Position numbers and translations under genes: made by a program | Shown here: piece after piece, positions 26,861-35,628 of the stretch | Layout of the letters: the number at the start of each line of letters is the position of its first letter | Numbering within the stretch: position 1 is the stretch's first letter | Source: Pseudomonas iranensis | GTDB taxonomy: Bacteria; Pseudomonadota; Gammaproteobacteria; Pseudomonadales; Pseudomonadaceae | Length of the DNA stretch: 64,000 bases | Reading direction: 5' to 3' | Assembly: GCF_014268585.2 (NCBI RefSeq) | Contig: NZ_CP077092.1 | Span: 2,666,001 to 2,730,000, forward strand | Notes under the pieces: generated by a model | Seen by the model: only the letters and a program-made list of their open reading frames with translations | Database searches by the model: none | Told to the model about the DNA's origin: nothing

Positions 26861-27928
26861 TCAGGTTCCGCCAGAGAGATAGCTTTGCACTTGCCTGACT
26901 ACATCGCGAGCGGTGCGGGTTACGCCGATCAATGTGGCAGAAGCGAGGCCCGTCCAGTCGCCGTAACCCACCAGCCACAAATCGGGTATCGCAACGCTTC
27001 GGCTTTCGTCCACAATCACTTTGCCATCCCGGCCTACAACGCCCAGGTTGTTCAGGTGGTCGAGCGCCGGAGCAAATCCCGTGCACCAGATGACAGCGTC
27101 CACTTTTGTCTCGATTCCCGATGACCACACAACCCCTGTCGAAGTGAAACGCGTGAACGGCCGTACCGCGCTCAATACACCGCGTTCGCGAGCTTCCTTG
27201 ACCGGTGGCACCATGACGATGTCGCCCAGCCCTCCAACGGGCTGTTGAGGCTCCACGCCATCCTGCTGCGCCTTCAATCGAGCAGTAGCGCGTTCGAACA
27301 GGACGCGTCCATCCACCTCATCAGGTAGAAACGTTGGGGCCTGTTGCGTAACCCAGGTTGCCTGAGCCACTTTGGAGACCTCGGCGTAAATCTGGGCGCC
27401 CGAGTTGCCGCCACCGACGACAAGGACGGTTTTACCCGCAAACTCGTTCGGCCCGACGTAATGAGCGGAATGAAGCTGCCTGCCTGCAAACAATGCCTCG
27501 CCGGGATAGTCCGGTACGAATGGGCAGCTCCAGGTGCCAGTTGCACTGATAACCGCTTTGGCGTCCCAGTGGTTGTCCTTTGAGATAACACGCAAGCCGC
27601 CTTCGATCTTCTCGACACGGGTCACCCGCGTGGAGCGGATGATGGGGAAGTCATACCGGCGCTCGTACTGAGTCAGGTATTGGACAACGTCGTCCCGCCC
27701 GGGCGTCCCCTCGGACAGGGCCGGCATCGGCCAGCCTGCAATCGAACTCCATGCCGACGGCGAGAAGAGCCGCAGCGAATCCCAGCCATGCCGCCAGGCG
27801 CCTCCTGGTCCCGGCTCGGCATCCAGCAGCACGTAAGACAAGCCTGTGCGCTTCAAAAAATAAGCGACAGTCAGCGCGGATTGGCCACCACCAATGACCA
27901 CGACATCAAGTTTCGAATTCTGACTCAC
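26861..27928 (-). CDS. arsO: ArsO-type flavin monooxygenase
   Basis: This flavoprotein of about 355 residues starts [36 protein letters not shown] (FAD site) and has a second dinucleotide motif, [19 protein letters not shown] (NADPH). The block between, [28 protein letters not shown], is typical of ArsO-type monooxygenases in Pseudomonas arsenic clusters. The start is probably the GTG at 27928: GGAGG lies six bases upstream of it, and touches the in-frame ATG two codons earlier, too close to be used. Last gene of arsRBCHO. Its biochemical role in arsenic handling is not firmly established. Confidence 0.88.
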   Translation of the reverse strand: MSQNSKLDVVVIGGGQSALTVAYFLKRTGLSYVLLDAEPGPGGAWRHGWDSLRLFSPSAWSSIAGWPMPALSEGTPGRDDVVQYLTQYERRYDFPIIRSTRVTRVEKIEGGLRVISKDNHWDAKAVISATGTWSCPFVPDYPGEALFAGRQLHSAHYVGPNEFAGKTVLVVGGGNSGAQIYAEVSKVAQATWVTQQAPTFLPDEVDGRVLFERATARLKAQQDGVEPQQPVGGLGDIVMVPPVKEARERGVLSAVRPFTRFTSTGVVWSSGIETKVDAVIWCTGFAPALDHLNNLGVVGRDGKVIVDESRSVAIPDLWLVGYGDWTGLASATLIGVTRTARDVVRQVQSYLSGGT

Positions 27929-28003
27929 CAGCATCCTCCAGGCTCAACGGCCTCAACTTGTGAAAGATCGTGGTGCGGCTCGTACCGGTTCCGCACACAG
28001 GCA

Positions 28004-28717
28004 TCAAATCGAACGCTGGTTGACACGTCTGGACAGCTCTTCGGCGGATTCCTTACGCTCGGAATAACGGTCGACCAGGTAATCCTGACGATCTCGCAAG
28101 AGCAGCGTGAACTTCATCAGCTCTTCCATCACGTCCACCAGTCGGTCGTAGTACGAGGACGGTTTCATACGACCTGCCTCGTCGAACTCGGTAAATGCCT
28201 TGGCCACGGAAGACTGGTTCGGGATGGTGAACATCCGCATCCAGCGGCCAAGTACCCGCAACTGATTGACCACGTTGAAGGACTGCGAGCCGCCGCAGAC
28301 CTGCATCACAGCAAGGGTTTTGCCTTGCGTAGGTCGTACAGCGCCCAGTGCCAGCGGAACCCAGTCGATCTGCGCTTTGAACACGGCACTCATGGAGCCG
28401 TGACGCTCGGGAGAGCACCACACCTGACCCTCTGACCATTGCATCAGCTCGCGCAGTTCCACGACTTTGGGATGGGTGTCGGGTGCGTCATCAGGCAGCG
28501 GCAGACCCGCAGGGTCAAAAATCCTGGTTTCGGCGCCAAACTCCTTCAGCAGGCGTGCCGCTTCTTGCGTGACCAGACGACTGAATGAGCGCTCTCGCGT
28601 TGATCCGTATAGCAGCAGAATGCGAGGTTTATGCTGCGAAGGATTGCGAGGAGACAGCTGCTCCAGCGTAGGAATGTCGATCAGGTCGGCGTGTACGTTC
28701 GGCAATGTATCTTGCAT
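28004..28717 (-). CDS. arsH: ArsH, NADPH-dependent FMN reductase / organoarsenical oxidase
   Basis: The 237-residue flavodoxin-like protein has [48 protein letters not shown] (FMN phosphate loop GSTRERS) and [26 protein letters not shown]. Length and blocks are those of ArsH, which oxidises trivalent methyl- and aryl-arsenicals to the less toxic pentavalent forms. The ATG at 28717 follows CAGGAG. Fourth gene in the arsenic operon. Confidence 0.95.
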   Translation of the reverse strand: MQDTLPNVHADLIDIPTLEQLSPRNPSQHKPRILLLYGSTRERSFSRLVTQEAARLLKEFGAETRIFDPAGLPLPDDAPDTHPKVVELRELMQWSEGQVWCSPERHGSMSAVFKAQIDWVPLALGAVRPTQGKTLAVMQVCGGSQSFNVVNQLRVLGRWMRMFTIPNQSSVAKAFTEFDEAGRMKPSSYYDRLVDVMEELMKFTLLLRDRQDYLVDRYSERKESAEELSRRVNQRSI

Positions 28718-28764
28718 ATGAACTCCTGCGGCGGCGCGTGGAGGGGCGCCGCCTCGGTTGATCT

Positions 28765-29235
28765 TTAAAGCGAACCGATGCGGTTCAGTTCAGCTTTCAA
28801 CTGTTCAGCGCTGATGGTCTTCAGTGGCAGCGCAAGAAATGCGCTCACGCGCTCGTGGATTTTGGCCAGTGTGGTTTCAAATGCAGCGGTGATCTCGGCT
28901 TCCGACCCGCTAGCCTCAGATGGGTCGGCCAGCCCCCAATGCGCCTTCAGGGCTGGGCCGAAGAAGATCGGGCATGCTTCTCCAGCAGCGCGATCGCAGA
29001 CGGTAATGACGATGTCGGGAGGCGAGCCCTCAAAAGCATCCGAAGCCTTGCTGCTCAAGCCTGCCGTGGAGATGCCCGCCGCCTCCAGCGTTTGCAATGC
29101 CCGTAGATTCACCCGGCCACTGGGAAAGCTTCCCGAGCTGACGGCTTCTACACCCTCGGGCGCCAAGTGGTTGAAAAGCGCCTCGGACAGAATGCTGCGG
29201 CAGCTGTTGTGGGTGCACATGAACAGGATTTTCAT
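28765..29235 (-). CDS. arsC: Arsenate reductase ArsC, thioredoxin-coupled type
   Basis: The 156-residue protein has the low-molecular-weight phosphatase fold. The catalytic loop CTHNSCRS is at residues 7-14 (CX5R), and [11 protein letters not shown] carries two further cysteines for the disulfide relay used by thioredoxin-linked ArsC enzymes. It reduces arsenate to arsenite, which ArsB exports. It lies 16 bases downstream of arsB. Confidence 0.95.
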   Translation of the reverse strand: MKILFMCTHNSCRSILSEALFNHLAPEGVEAVSSGSFPSGRVNLRALQTLEAAGISTAGLSSKASDAFEGSPPDIVITVCDRAAGEACPIFFGPALKAHWGLADPSEASGSEAEITAAFETTLAKIHERVSAFLALPLKTISAEQLKAELNRIGSL

Positions 29236-29251
29236 CAGACGATTCCTTGAT

Positions 29252-30535
29252 TCAGAAACTTAGGCGCAGTGCCAGGGCGGACAATGTGGCGACGAGAATG
29301 GGCAAGGTCAGCACGATCCCGGTCTTGAAGTAGTAACCCCAGCTGATCGTGATGTCTTTCCGGGCGAGCACGTGCAGCCACAACAGCGTGGCCAGGCTCC
29401 CGATCGGGGTGATCTTCGGGCCCAGGTCGCAGCCGATGATGTTGGCGTAAACCATCGCTTGCTGGACTACACCGTCGACTTCGGCGGCATGAATGGATAA
29501 GGCGCCTACCAGAACGGTGGGCATGTTGTTCATGATCGAAGACAGCAATGCTGTCAGCAGCCCTGTACCAAGGGACGCGCCCCAAACGCCATAACCGGCG
29601 AACACGTTCAGGATTTGCGCGATGTGGTCGGTCAGGCCGGCGTTCTTCAGGCCATAAACAACCAGGTACATACCCAAAGAAAAAATCACCACCTGCCATG
29701 GCGCCTCTTTGAGCACCTTGCTTGTGTTGATGGCATGACCACGAGCCGCGATGACATAGAGAATGCATGCACAGACCGCTGCAATGGCGCTGATTGGCAC
29801 CCCCAAAGGCTCAATGACAAAGAAGCCGATCAGCAGTAGTGCCAGCACCCACCAGCCGGCTACGAAAGTGGCACGGTCATGGATTGCGTCATCCGGATTG
29901 TCCAGTTGGTTGAGGTCATAGGTCTTTGGTAAATCTCTGCGGAAAAACCACAGCAGCATGGCTAATGTCGCCGCCACGCTGACGATGTTTACCGGCACCA
30001 TGATCGAAGCATATTCGTTGAAGCCGATATTGAAGTAGTCGGCAGAAACAATGTTGACCAGGTTGGAAACCACAAATGGCAAGCTCGCCGTATCTGCGAT
30101 AAATCCAGCGGCCATGACGAACGCCAACGTCGCGGCGGGAGAAAAACGCAGCGCCAGCAACATCGCGATTACGATGGGAGTGAGGATCAATGCCGCTCCG
30201 TCGTTGGCGAACAGTGCCGACACAGCCGCACCCAGCAGGACGATAAATGCGAACAGCTTGCGGGTGCTTCCGCCTCCCCACCGAGCCACGTGCAATGCAG
30301 CCCACTTGAAAAAGCCTGCCTCATCAAGCAACAGACTAATAATAATGACCGCGATGAATGTCCCAGTGGCATTCCAGACGATGCGCCAGACCTCGGGAAT
30401 GTCTGCAAGAGTAACGACGCCTGCCAGCAGCGCCACGATGGCGCCGAACGTCGCACTCCAGCCAACCCCGAGTCCCTTGGGCTGCCAGATGACAAGGACG
30501 ATGGTGGCGATAAAGATCAATACGGCAATCAGCAT
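29252..30535 (-). CDS. arsB: Arsenite efflux pump ArsB
   Basis: The 427-residue integral membrane protein starts [85 protein letters not shown]. It includes the ArsB block [22 protein letters not shown] and [23 protein letters not shown]. Length matches the ArsB antiporter family (about 429). It carries arsenite out of the cell in exchange for protons. It is 24 bases downstream of arsR. Confidence 0.96.
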   Translation of the reverse strand: MLIAVLIFIATIVLVIWQPKGLGVGWSATFGAIVALLAGVVTLADIPEVWRIVWNATGTFIAVIIISLLLDEAGFFKWAALHVARWGGGSTRKLFAFIVLLGAAVSALFANDGAALILTPIVIAMLLALRFSPAATLAFVMAAGFIADTASLPFVVSNLVNIVSADYFNIGFNEYASIMVPVNIVSVAATLAMLLWFFRRDLPKTYDLNQLDNPDDAIHDRATFVAGWWVLALLLIGFFVIEPLGVPISAIAAVCACILYVIAARGHAINTSKVLKEAPWQVVIFSLGMYLVVYGLKNAGLTDHIAQILNVFAGYGVWGASLGTGLLTALLSSIMNNMPTVLVGALSIHAAEVDGVVQQAMVYANIIGCDLGPKITPIGSLATLLWLHVLARKDITISWGYYFKTGIVLTLPILVATLSALALRLSF

Positions 30536-30559
30536 TTCATTAATCCGGTTGGGCGTGAA

Positions 30560-30916
30560 TCAGTTGCACACGGCTTGGTTGATCGGACGGTCGCTCATGC
30601 CGCACAGGCGCTTGGCCTCGGTTTCCAGCCATTGCTGATTGGCGTCTACCACTTCCTTCAAAACTGCAGCCACCCACGCGGGCAAATCAGGATTGACCCG
30701 GTAGTACACCCATTGACCCTGGCGACGATCCAGCAGCAAACCGGCGGAGCGCAGCAGCGCCAGATGACGAGAAATCTTCGGCTGACTCAGGTCGAGCGCT
30801 GCCGTCAGCTCGCATACACAGAGTTCACCTTGGCTCACGACAAGCAGGGAAATTTTGGCTCGGGTGTCGTCGGCCAGGCACTTGAACAAGGTGGTGGGGG
30901 TCATGGGTTCTGTCAT
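30560..30916 (-). CDS. arsR: Arsenic-responsive repressor ArsR
   Basis: The 118-residue winged-helix repressor starts at the ATG at 30916 behind GGAGG; a longer open frame upstream has no family match. The arsenite-sensing site is in the recognition region, as GELCVCELTAAL (Cys-Val-Cys). The helix-turn-helix is LDLSQPKISRHLALLRSAGLLLDRRQGQWVYYRVNP. Release by arsenite should turn on arsRBCHO. Confidence 0.95.
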   Translation of the reverse strand: MTEPMTPTTLFKCLADDTRAKISLLVVSQGELCVCELTAALDLSQPKISRHLALLRSAGLLLDRRQGQWVYYRVNPDLPAWVAAVLKEVVDANQQWLETEAKRLCGMSDRPINQAVCN

Positions 30917-31034
30917 TCGTCCTCCAGATGCTTTTGTCTTGACCAAAACGAAGAGCCTGATGCGTTTGCGGATGTCGTGATGCGTAGGATGAAAGGCGGC
31001 GGGATGATTGCCGGGCAATGGATACGGATGACCG

Positions 31035-31063
31035 AATATACGCATATGCATATATCTGGTAAA
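31035..31063 (-). promoter_or_regulatory. Predicted arsRBCHO promoter and ArsR operator
   Basis: Read on the minus strand, TTTACC, a 17-base spacer and TATATT form a reasonable sigma-70 promoter. The spacer and -10 contain the A/T-rich palindrome-like stretch ATATATGCATATGCGTATAT, the sort of site ArsR-family repressors cover. It lies about 120 bases upstream of the arsR ATG, leaving a long leader. Confidence 0.55.
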
Positions 31064-31160
31064 GCGAATATAGCAGCGGTTGAACCGTCGAGACTGATAG
31101 CGGCGGACCGCACGGATATTGCCCGCGAATTTTCTGATTCCAGCTGATTGAAAATAGCCA

Positions 31161-31191
31161 TTGACTTAGAGCGCGCTCAAACCTTTACGGT
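31161..31191 (+). promoter_or_regulatory. MerR-type promoter with 19-base spacer
   Basis: TTGACT, a 19-base spacer and TACGGT precede the MerR gene; the over-long spacer is a hallmark of MerR-regulated promoters. The spacer holds the perfect palindrome GAGCGCGCTC (31169-31178). If the -10 is right, transcription starts at or next to the ATG at 31198, giving a leaderless or nearly leaderless mRNA. The site suggests autoregulation. Confidence 0.7.
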
Positions 31192-31197
31192 GATGAC

Positions 31198-31584
31198 ATG
31201 AATCCAGAACTGACAATTTCAAAATTGGCCAAGCGCCTTGATTTGAGCGCTCACACGATCCGCTATTACGAGCGCATCGGGCTGTTCGACCCGGTTGGGC
31301 GCGGTGGCAATGGCCACCGGGTATACGCCGAGAAGGATGTGCTGTGGGCCGAGTTTCTGCTCCGGCTGAAGGCGACCGGAATGCCGATCCAGCAAATGCT
31401 GCGGTATGCCGAATTGCGTCGATCAGGCGACTCGACCCTGGCAGAACGCCGCGAGCTTCTCGAGCAGCATCGCCGGGACGTGCAAGCGCAGATCAGCCAG
31501 TTGAGCCAGTCCCTGGAGGTTCTGGATAACAAGATTCAGATCTACCACCAACTCGAGCAAAAGGAGCATCACCATGATCCGTAA
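31198..31584 (+). CDS. MerR-family transcriptional regulator (AdhR-like)
   Basis: The 128-residue protein has the MerR helix-turn-helix LTISKLAKRLDLSAHTIRYYERIGLFDPVGRGGNGHRVYAEKDVLW. A C-terminal coiled-coil of the dimerisation type follows (RRELLEQHRRDVQAQISQLSQSLEVLDNKIQIYHQLEQKEHHH). It has no metal-binding cysteines, so it resembles the AdhR/YyaN branch that answers to aldehydes or electrophiles rather than metals. It overlaps the next gene by 11 bases, so the pair is one operon. Confidence 0.92.
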   Translation: MNPELTISKLAKRLDLSAHTIRYYERIGLFDPVGRGGNGHRVYAEKDVLWAEFLLRLKATGMPIQQMLRYAELRRSGDSTLAERRELLEQHRRDVQAQISQLSQSLEVLDNKIQIYHQLEQKEHHHDP

Positions 31585-32047
31585 ACTTCCCGGCTTCAAC
31601 CGCTTGCTGTCCGCCACACTGATTGGCGCAAGCGTGACCGGTGTCGCAGCGCCGGTGGAGATGACTGATCGTCGAGAGCGCGGAGAAGCCGCTCTGACGC
31701 AGATCACTGGCGGACCTGGTCAGGCAGTGGTTGATTCATTGAAGGATACTGCTCCAGAGCTTGCGGACTGGATTCTGAGTTTTGCCTACGGCGATGTCTT
31801 CGCCCGCCCCGGGCTCGATCACTGCACTCGTGAGTTGGCAACCGTTGCGGCACTGACTGCACTGGGCAATGCCCAGCCACAACTGAAAGTGCATATCGGC
31901 GGCGCCCTGAACGTCGGGTGCACGCCGGAGGCGGTGGTCGATGTGATCTTGCAAATGACCGTATACGCAGGGTTTCCCAGCGCCTTGAACGGTATAACGG
32001 CTGCGCGTGAAGTCTTTGCTGCTCGCGGGATCAGTGTCAAATCCTAG
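31574..32047 (+). CDS. Carboxymuconolactone decarboxylase-family protein
   Basis: The 157-residue protein has a hydrophobic, signal-like N-terminus (MIRKLPGFNRLLSATLIGASVTGVAAP). A CMD domain follows: RPGLDHCTRELATVAALTALGNAQPQLKVHIGGALNVGCTPEAVVDVILQMTVYAGFPSALNGITAAREVF. There is no CxxC pair, so it is not an AhpD-type peroxidase. The ATG follows AAAAGGAG and overlaps the MerR gene. MerR (AdhR) plus a CMD-family gene is also seen in Bacillus (adhR/yraC), which suggests an aldehyde-stress module; the link is inference. Confidence 0.9.
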   Translation: MIRKLPGFNRLLSATLIGASVTGVAAPVEMTDRRERGEAALTQITGGPGQAVVDSLKDTAPELADWILSFAYGDVFARPGLDHCTRELATVAALTALGNAQPQLKVHIGGALNVGCTPEAVVDVILQMTVYAGFPSALNGITAAREVFAARGISVKS

Positions 32048-32084
32048 GTGCGCACGCTGCAGAAACTGCGGGATAAAGCCAGAT

Positions 32085-32999
32085 TCAACCTTCTACCCAC
32101 CCCGCATACAACTGCACAAACCGCACCTGCAGCCATTCGATAAACACCTGCACCTGCGCCGGCAAATGCGTGCGGCTCGGGTACAGCAGCGATACCGGCC
32201 GAGGCGTCGGGCGCAGCGGTTGCAGAATCTCTACCAATGCTCCGTTAGCCAGATGCTCGGCGACCGCGATGCCCGGCGCCTGGATAATGCCGAAGCCCGA
32301 CACGCCACACTGCACGTAGGCGTTCGACTCCGTGACGGTAATGCCTTTGCGGCTGACGTAGGTTTTCTGTTTGCCCTCATCTGAAAACTGCCAGGGCAGA
32401 GTGCGGTTGTTCTGGCCCGAGAGAAAGTTCACGCCTTGATGGTTCGCCAGATCTCCAAGCGTTTCCGGCGTGCCGTAGTCGCGCAGGTATTCGGGCGCGG
32501 CGCAGGTGACCATGGTCGCCAAGGCGATAGGGCGGGCGATCAGGGTTGAGTCGGGCAGCTCGCCGATGCGCAGCGCACAGTCGATGCCTTCGCCGACCAG
32601 ATCAACCGCACGATCGGTGACGCCCAGCACCATGTCGATGCCGGGGTAGTTGTCGGTGAATTCGCGCAGGCTCTTGATGAATTCCAGTTGCGCGAACGCA
32701 GTGGGGATATCGATGCGCAGGCGGCCGGACAGCGTGGCTCCGGGGCGATCGAACATCGTGGTGGCGGCGGTGATCTCGGCGAGGATTTCCTGTACCCGCT
32801 GATAGAAAAGTTCACCCTCGGCGGTGAGTGCGACTTTCCTCGTAGTGCGCTGGAACAGGCGCACGCCCAGCGATGTTTCCAGTTCCTGAATATAGCGAGT
32901 GACCTGCGGCCGGCCGATGTCCAGCGACTCGGCGGCTTTGGTGAAACTGCCCAGCTCCGCCAGCCGGGCGAACAGGCGCATCGATTGCAGTAATTCCAT
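32085..32999 (-). CDS. LysR-family transcriptional regulator
   Basis: The 304-residue regulator starts MELLQSMRLFARLAELGSFTKAAESLDIGRPQVTRYIQELETSLGVRLFQRTTRKVALTAEG. A CrgA-type effector domain follows (GRLRIDIPTAFAQLEFIKSLREFTDNYPGIDMVLGVTDRAVDLVGEGIDCALRIGEL). The ATG at 32999 fits the family N-terminus. It is divergent from the MDR reductase gene at 33157 and probably controls it. Confidence 0.92.
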   Translation of the reverse strand: MELLQSMRLFARLAELGSFTKAAESLDIGRPQVTRYIQELETSLGVRLFQRTTRKVALTAEGELFYQRVQEILAEITAATTMFDRPGATLSGRLRIDIPTAFAQLEFIKSLREFTDNYPGIDMVLGVTDRAVDLVGEGIDCALRIGELPDSTLIARPIALATMVTCAAPEYLRDYGTPETLGDLANHQGVNFLSGQNNRTLPWQFSDEGKQKTYVSRKGITVTESNAYVQCGVSGFGIIQAPGIAVAEHLANGALVEILQPLRPTPRPVSLLYPSRTHLPAQVQVFIEWLQVRFVQLYAGWVEG

Positions 33000-33156
33000 G
33001 ACTTTTCCGCTGAGCTTCAGTATCTGGATTTGTTGCCTGAGAATAGAACAATCCTGTCTGTTTCCAAGCATTTATTGCGCTGGTGTAAAAGCCAATCATG
33101 GCCCCAAGGCAAACCTGCTGAGGGTTTGCGGCCAATAACGCATTTGGAGACTCACC

Positions 33157-34167
33157 ATGAAAGCGTGGTTACTGAAAGATTTCGGGCTCGACAATCTGCA
33201 ACTCGGCGAGACGCCAACGCCGCAGCCCAAGGCTGGCGAGCTGTTGGTCAAGGTCGGCGCGGTCTCGCTGAATTTCCGCGACAAGGCCATCGTTGACGGT
33301 ATCTACGAGCCGCACCTAGTGCCAAAACCGCTGATTCCGGTGAGCGATGCCGCCGGTACCGTAGTCGCAATCGGCGCCGGTGTTACTCGTTTCAACGTCG
33401 GCGACCGAGTCAATTCGCATCTGTACTCGCGCTGGCTTGACGGCGAGCCGGGGCCGAACGAACCGGATTATTGCTTTGGCTCGCCGCTGCCCGGTGGCCT
33501 CGCCGAGTACATGATCATTCACGAGGACAGCGCCGTCGGCGCGCCGGCCAACATGAGCGATGAAGAGGCGGCGACGCTGCCTATCGCCGCACTGACTGCG
33601 TGGTACGCGCTGGTGGATTTCGGCGCTATTCAACCGGGCCAGACCGTGTTGGTGCAGGGCACCGGCGGCGTATCGATTTTCGCCGTGCAGATCGCCACCG
33701 CGCTGGGCGCCAAAGTCATCGCAACCTCAAGCAGCGATGACAATCTGCACGCGGTAAAACGTCTGGGCGCGGTCGCCGGTATCAACTACCGCAGCACGCC
33801 GAACTGGGCGGACGAGGTGCTGAAACTCACCGAGGGCAAGGGTGTGGATCTGCTGCTCGATGTGGCGGGAGGCAATGGCATCAACCAGTCGGTAGCAGCG
33901 ACCAAGGCCTCGGGGCGGATAGCGCAGATCGGCTTTCTGACAGGGCAGACCGTCGAGCTGAACCTGATGCCGCTGATCTTCCGCCAGACCACCATTCGCG
34001 GCATCGCGGTGGCACCGCGTTCATCGTTCGACCGGATGAACGTGTTCCTCGCCGAGCACGACATTCGGCCGGTGATCGACCATGTGTATCCGTTCGAACA
34101 GGCGCGCGAGGCCTATGAGCATCTGGCGAAGGGGGCGTTTGGCAAGGTTGTGATCAAGGTAAGCTGA
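33157..34167 (+). CDS. MDR-superfamily NAD(P)-dependent dehydrogenase/quinone-reductase-like
   Basis: The 336-residue medium-chain dehydrogenase has the N-terminal GroES-like domain MKAWLLKDFGLDNLQLGETPTPQPKAGELLVKVGAVSLNFRDKAI. The Rossmann motif is VLVQGTGGVSIFAVQIATALGAKVIATSS. The catalytic zinc cysteine expected after SLN is replaced by Phe-Arg (NFRD). Despite its likeness to 'zinc-dependent alcohol dehydrogenases', it therefore probably works without zinc, as quinone oxidoreductases do. A bidirectional terminator follows. Confidence 0.92.
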   Translation: MKAWLLKDFGLDNLQLGETPTPQPKAGELLVKVGAVSLNFRDKAIVDGIYEPHLVPKPLIPVSDAAGTVVAIGAGVTRFNVGDRVNSHLYSRWLDGEPGPNEPDYCFGSPLPGGLAEYMIIHEDSAVGAPANMSDEEAATLPIAALTAWYALVDFGAIQPGQTVLVQGTGGVSIFAVQIATALGAKVIATSSSDDNLHAVKRLGAVAGINYRSTPNWADEVLKLTEGKGVDLLLDVAGGNGINQSVAATKASGRIAQIGFLTGQTVELNLMPLIFRQTTIRGIAVAPRSSFDRMNVFLAEHDIRPVIDHVYPFEQAREAYEHLAKGAFGKVVIKVS

Positions 34168-34172
34168 CAACG

Positions 34173-34201
34173 AAAAAGGCGCCGATCAAGGCGCCTTTTT
34201 T
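34173..34201. terminator. Bidirectional rho-independent terminator
   Basis: AAAAAGGCGCC, loop GATCAA, then GGCGCCTTTTT. The stem is G/C-rich, and A- and T-runs on the two sides let it act on both strands. It sits between the convergent MDR gene and the glutathione transferase gene. Confidence 0.92.
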
Positions 34202-34215
34202 GCTGGTCTGGTTTT

Positions 34216-34911
34216 TTACGGTTCGCCGCGCTCAACCATCGCGCGCCATTGCTGCACACTCGGACGTTGCTGCATGCGCGCGTGCCATTCGCGCAGTGCC
34301 GTGCAATCTTCCGGGACTTCCAGCTCAACCAGCGCCGAGAAGATCATCCCGCCCAACAGGGCGATATCGGCCATGGAAAAACTGGCGCCGGCCACAAACG
34401 GCTGATCACGCAGCAATTTGTCGAAATAGCGCATGCCGCGCACAGCCTTGTCCCGCATGCGCATGCCCCATTCGGCGTTCTGGTACAGCTCCACTTCCGG
34501 GCCAAGTCCCGGGGTTGCATGGTGGAAATACACGCTGACGGCATCGAGAAATTCAATCTCGGCACGCTTGGTCAGCATGTGGATCCGTCCTTGCTCAACC
34601 GGTGTGCGGCCGGTGAGCAGGGGGTTGCCGTCGAGAACGTCCAGGTATTGCGTGATGGCCGTGCATTCGGCGAGCAGCGTGCCGTCTTCCAGTTCCAGCA
34701 CTGGCAGCGTTCCGGAGTAGTTCAAGCGCAAGAATTCGGGGTTCTTGTGTTCGCCTTTCCACAGATTTACCGAGACGAATTCGGTGCGCTCCAACAGCGA
34801 TTTTTCCGCCAGGGCGATGCGCACGCGGGCCGGGTAGGGGCCGTTGTACCAATCGTAGATTTTCAATGCGGAAATGGATTGAGCGTGGTTTTGAGTCGAG
34901 TTAGCGGTCAT
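34216..34911 (-). CDS. Glutathione S-transferase family protein
   Basis: The 231-residue protein has the thioredoxin-like N-domain KIYDWYNGPYPARVRIALAEKSLLERTEFVSVNLWKGEHKNPEFLRLNYSGTLPVLELEDGTLLAECTAITQYL (cis-Pro in TLPVL, glutathione-binding ECTAI). The helical C-domain has FVAGASFSMADIALLGGMIF. It likely conjugates or reduces electrophiles with glutathione in the cytoplasm. A TetR gene is divergent, and two palindromic operators lie between, so expression is probably induced by the compound it handles. Confidence 0.93.
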   Translation of the reverse strand: MTANSTQNHAQSISALKIYDWYNGPYPARVRIALAEKSLLERTEFVSVNLWKGEHKNPEFLRLNYSGTLPVLELEDGTLLAECTAITQYLDVLDGNPLLTGRTPVEQGRIHMLTKRAEIEFLDAVSVYFHHATPGLGPEVELYQNAEWGMRMRDKAVRGMRYFDKLLRDQPFVAGASFSMADIALLGGMIFSALVELEVPEDCTALREWHARMQQRPSVQQWRAMVERGEP

Positions 34912-34922
34912 TTCAGGTTCCC

Positions 34923-34942
34923 TGCCTGTCAGTTGGTAGGCA
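34923..34942. promoter_or_regulatory. Second (imperfect) TetR operator
   Basis: TGCCTGTCAGTTGGTAGGCA matches the perfect palindrome at 34978-34997 at 15 of 20 positions, the differences all being transitions, and is itself an imperfect palindrome. It starts 12 bases upstream of the GST start codon, so a bound repressor would block GST transcription or early elongation. The centre-to-centre distance to the other site is 55 bases, about five helical turns. Confidence 0.6.
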
Positions 34943-34977
34943 AAGATTGCGGTCAGAATTTATTGCTGTCAATCCCC

Positions 34978-34997
34978 TACCTGCCAATTGGCAGGTA
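34978..34997. promoter_or_regulatory. TetR operator, perfect 20-base palindrome
   Basis: TACCTGCCAATTGGCAGGTA is a perfect 20-base inverted repeat in the 141-base region between the divergent GST and TetR genes. Its size, symmetry and place are typical of TetR-family operators. Confidence 0.85.
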
Positions 34998-35052
34998 AAT
35001 CTTTCGCGGGTACACTCCGCCCCATTGATCGATGGTCATCAAGGACACAGAC

Positions 35053-35628
35053 ATGAGCGTGAACGCACGCGAAGCGATTCTGGACGCCGCCAAAACAGCG
35101 GCGCAGACCCACGGCTACAACGGCATCAACTTCCGCAGCATCGGCGAAGTGGTGGGCATCAAGAACGCCAGCATCTACTATCACTTTCCCAGCAAGGCCG
35201 ACCTCGGCGCGGCAGTTGCCGAGCGTTACTGGCAAGACGCGGCCAAGGCGCTGGACAACATTCGTGAGGCCAATCCCGAGCCGCAGCAATCCCTGAAGTT
35301 GTACCCGTCGATCTTCCGCACTTCGCTGGAAAACGGTAATCGGCTGTGCCTGGTCAGTTTCATGGCCGCCGAATTTCAGGATTTGCCGGATGCGGTCAAG
35401 GACCAGGTGAAAAAGTTTGCAGAGGTCAATATCGAGTGGCTGACCCAAGTGTTGATCGCTGCTGGATCTGCCGACGAAGACAGCTGCAAGGCGCGAGCGC
35501 GGGCGATTTACGCTGCGGTGGCCGGCGCGCAGTTGATTGCGCGCAGCCGAGGGGATACTGCGTTGTTTGATGAGTTGATCGGCAGCTACGAAAGCGCCGG
35601 GCTGATTTCGGCGGATTTCGCTGAGTAG
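35053..35628 (+). CDS. TetR-family transcriptional repressor
   Basis: The 191-residue protein starts MSVNAREAILDAAKTAAQTHGYNGINFRSIGEVVGIKNASIYYHFPSKADLGAAVAERYW, the TetR DNA-binding domain. A C-terminal ligand domain follows with no zinc site. The ATG at 35053 follows AAGGA. It is divergent from the GST gene and probably represses both genes through the two palindromes. Its 3' end overlaps the convergent hydrolase gene by 43 bases. Confidence 0.93.
   Translation: MSVNAREAILDAAKTAAQTHGYNGINFRSIGEVVGIKNASIYYHFPSKADLGAAVAERYWQDAAKALDNIREANPEPQQSLKLYPSIFRTSLENGNRLCLVSFMAAEFQDLPDAVKDQVKKFAEVNIEWLTQVLIAAGSADEDSCKARARAIYAAVAGAQLIARSRGDTALFDELIGSYESAGLISADFAE

Noticed and set aside
26861..27934. 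The ATG at 27934 as start of arsO
   Set aside because: GGAGG touches this ATG directly. The GTG two codons later has proper spacing, so 27928 was chosen.
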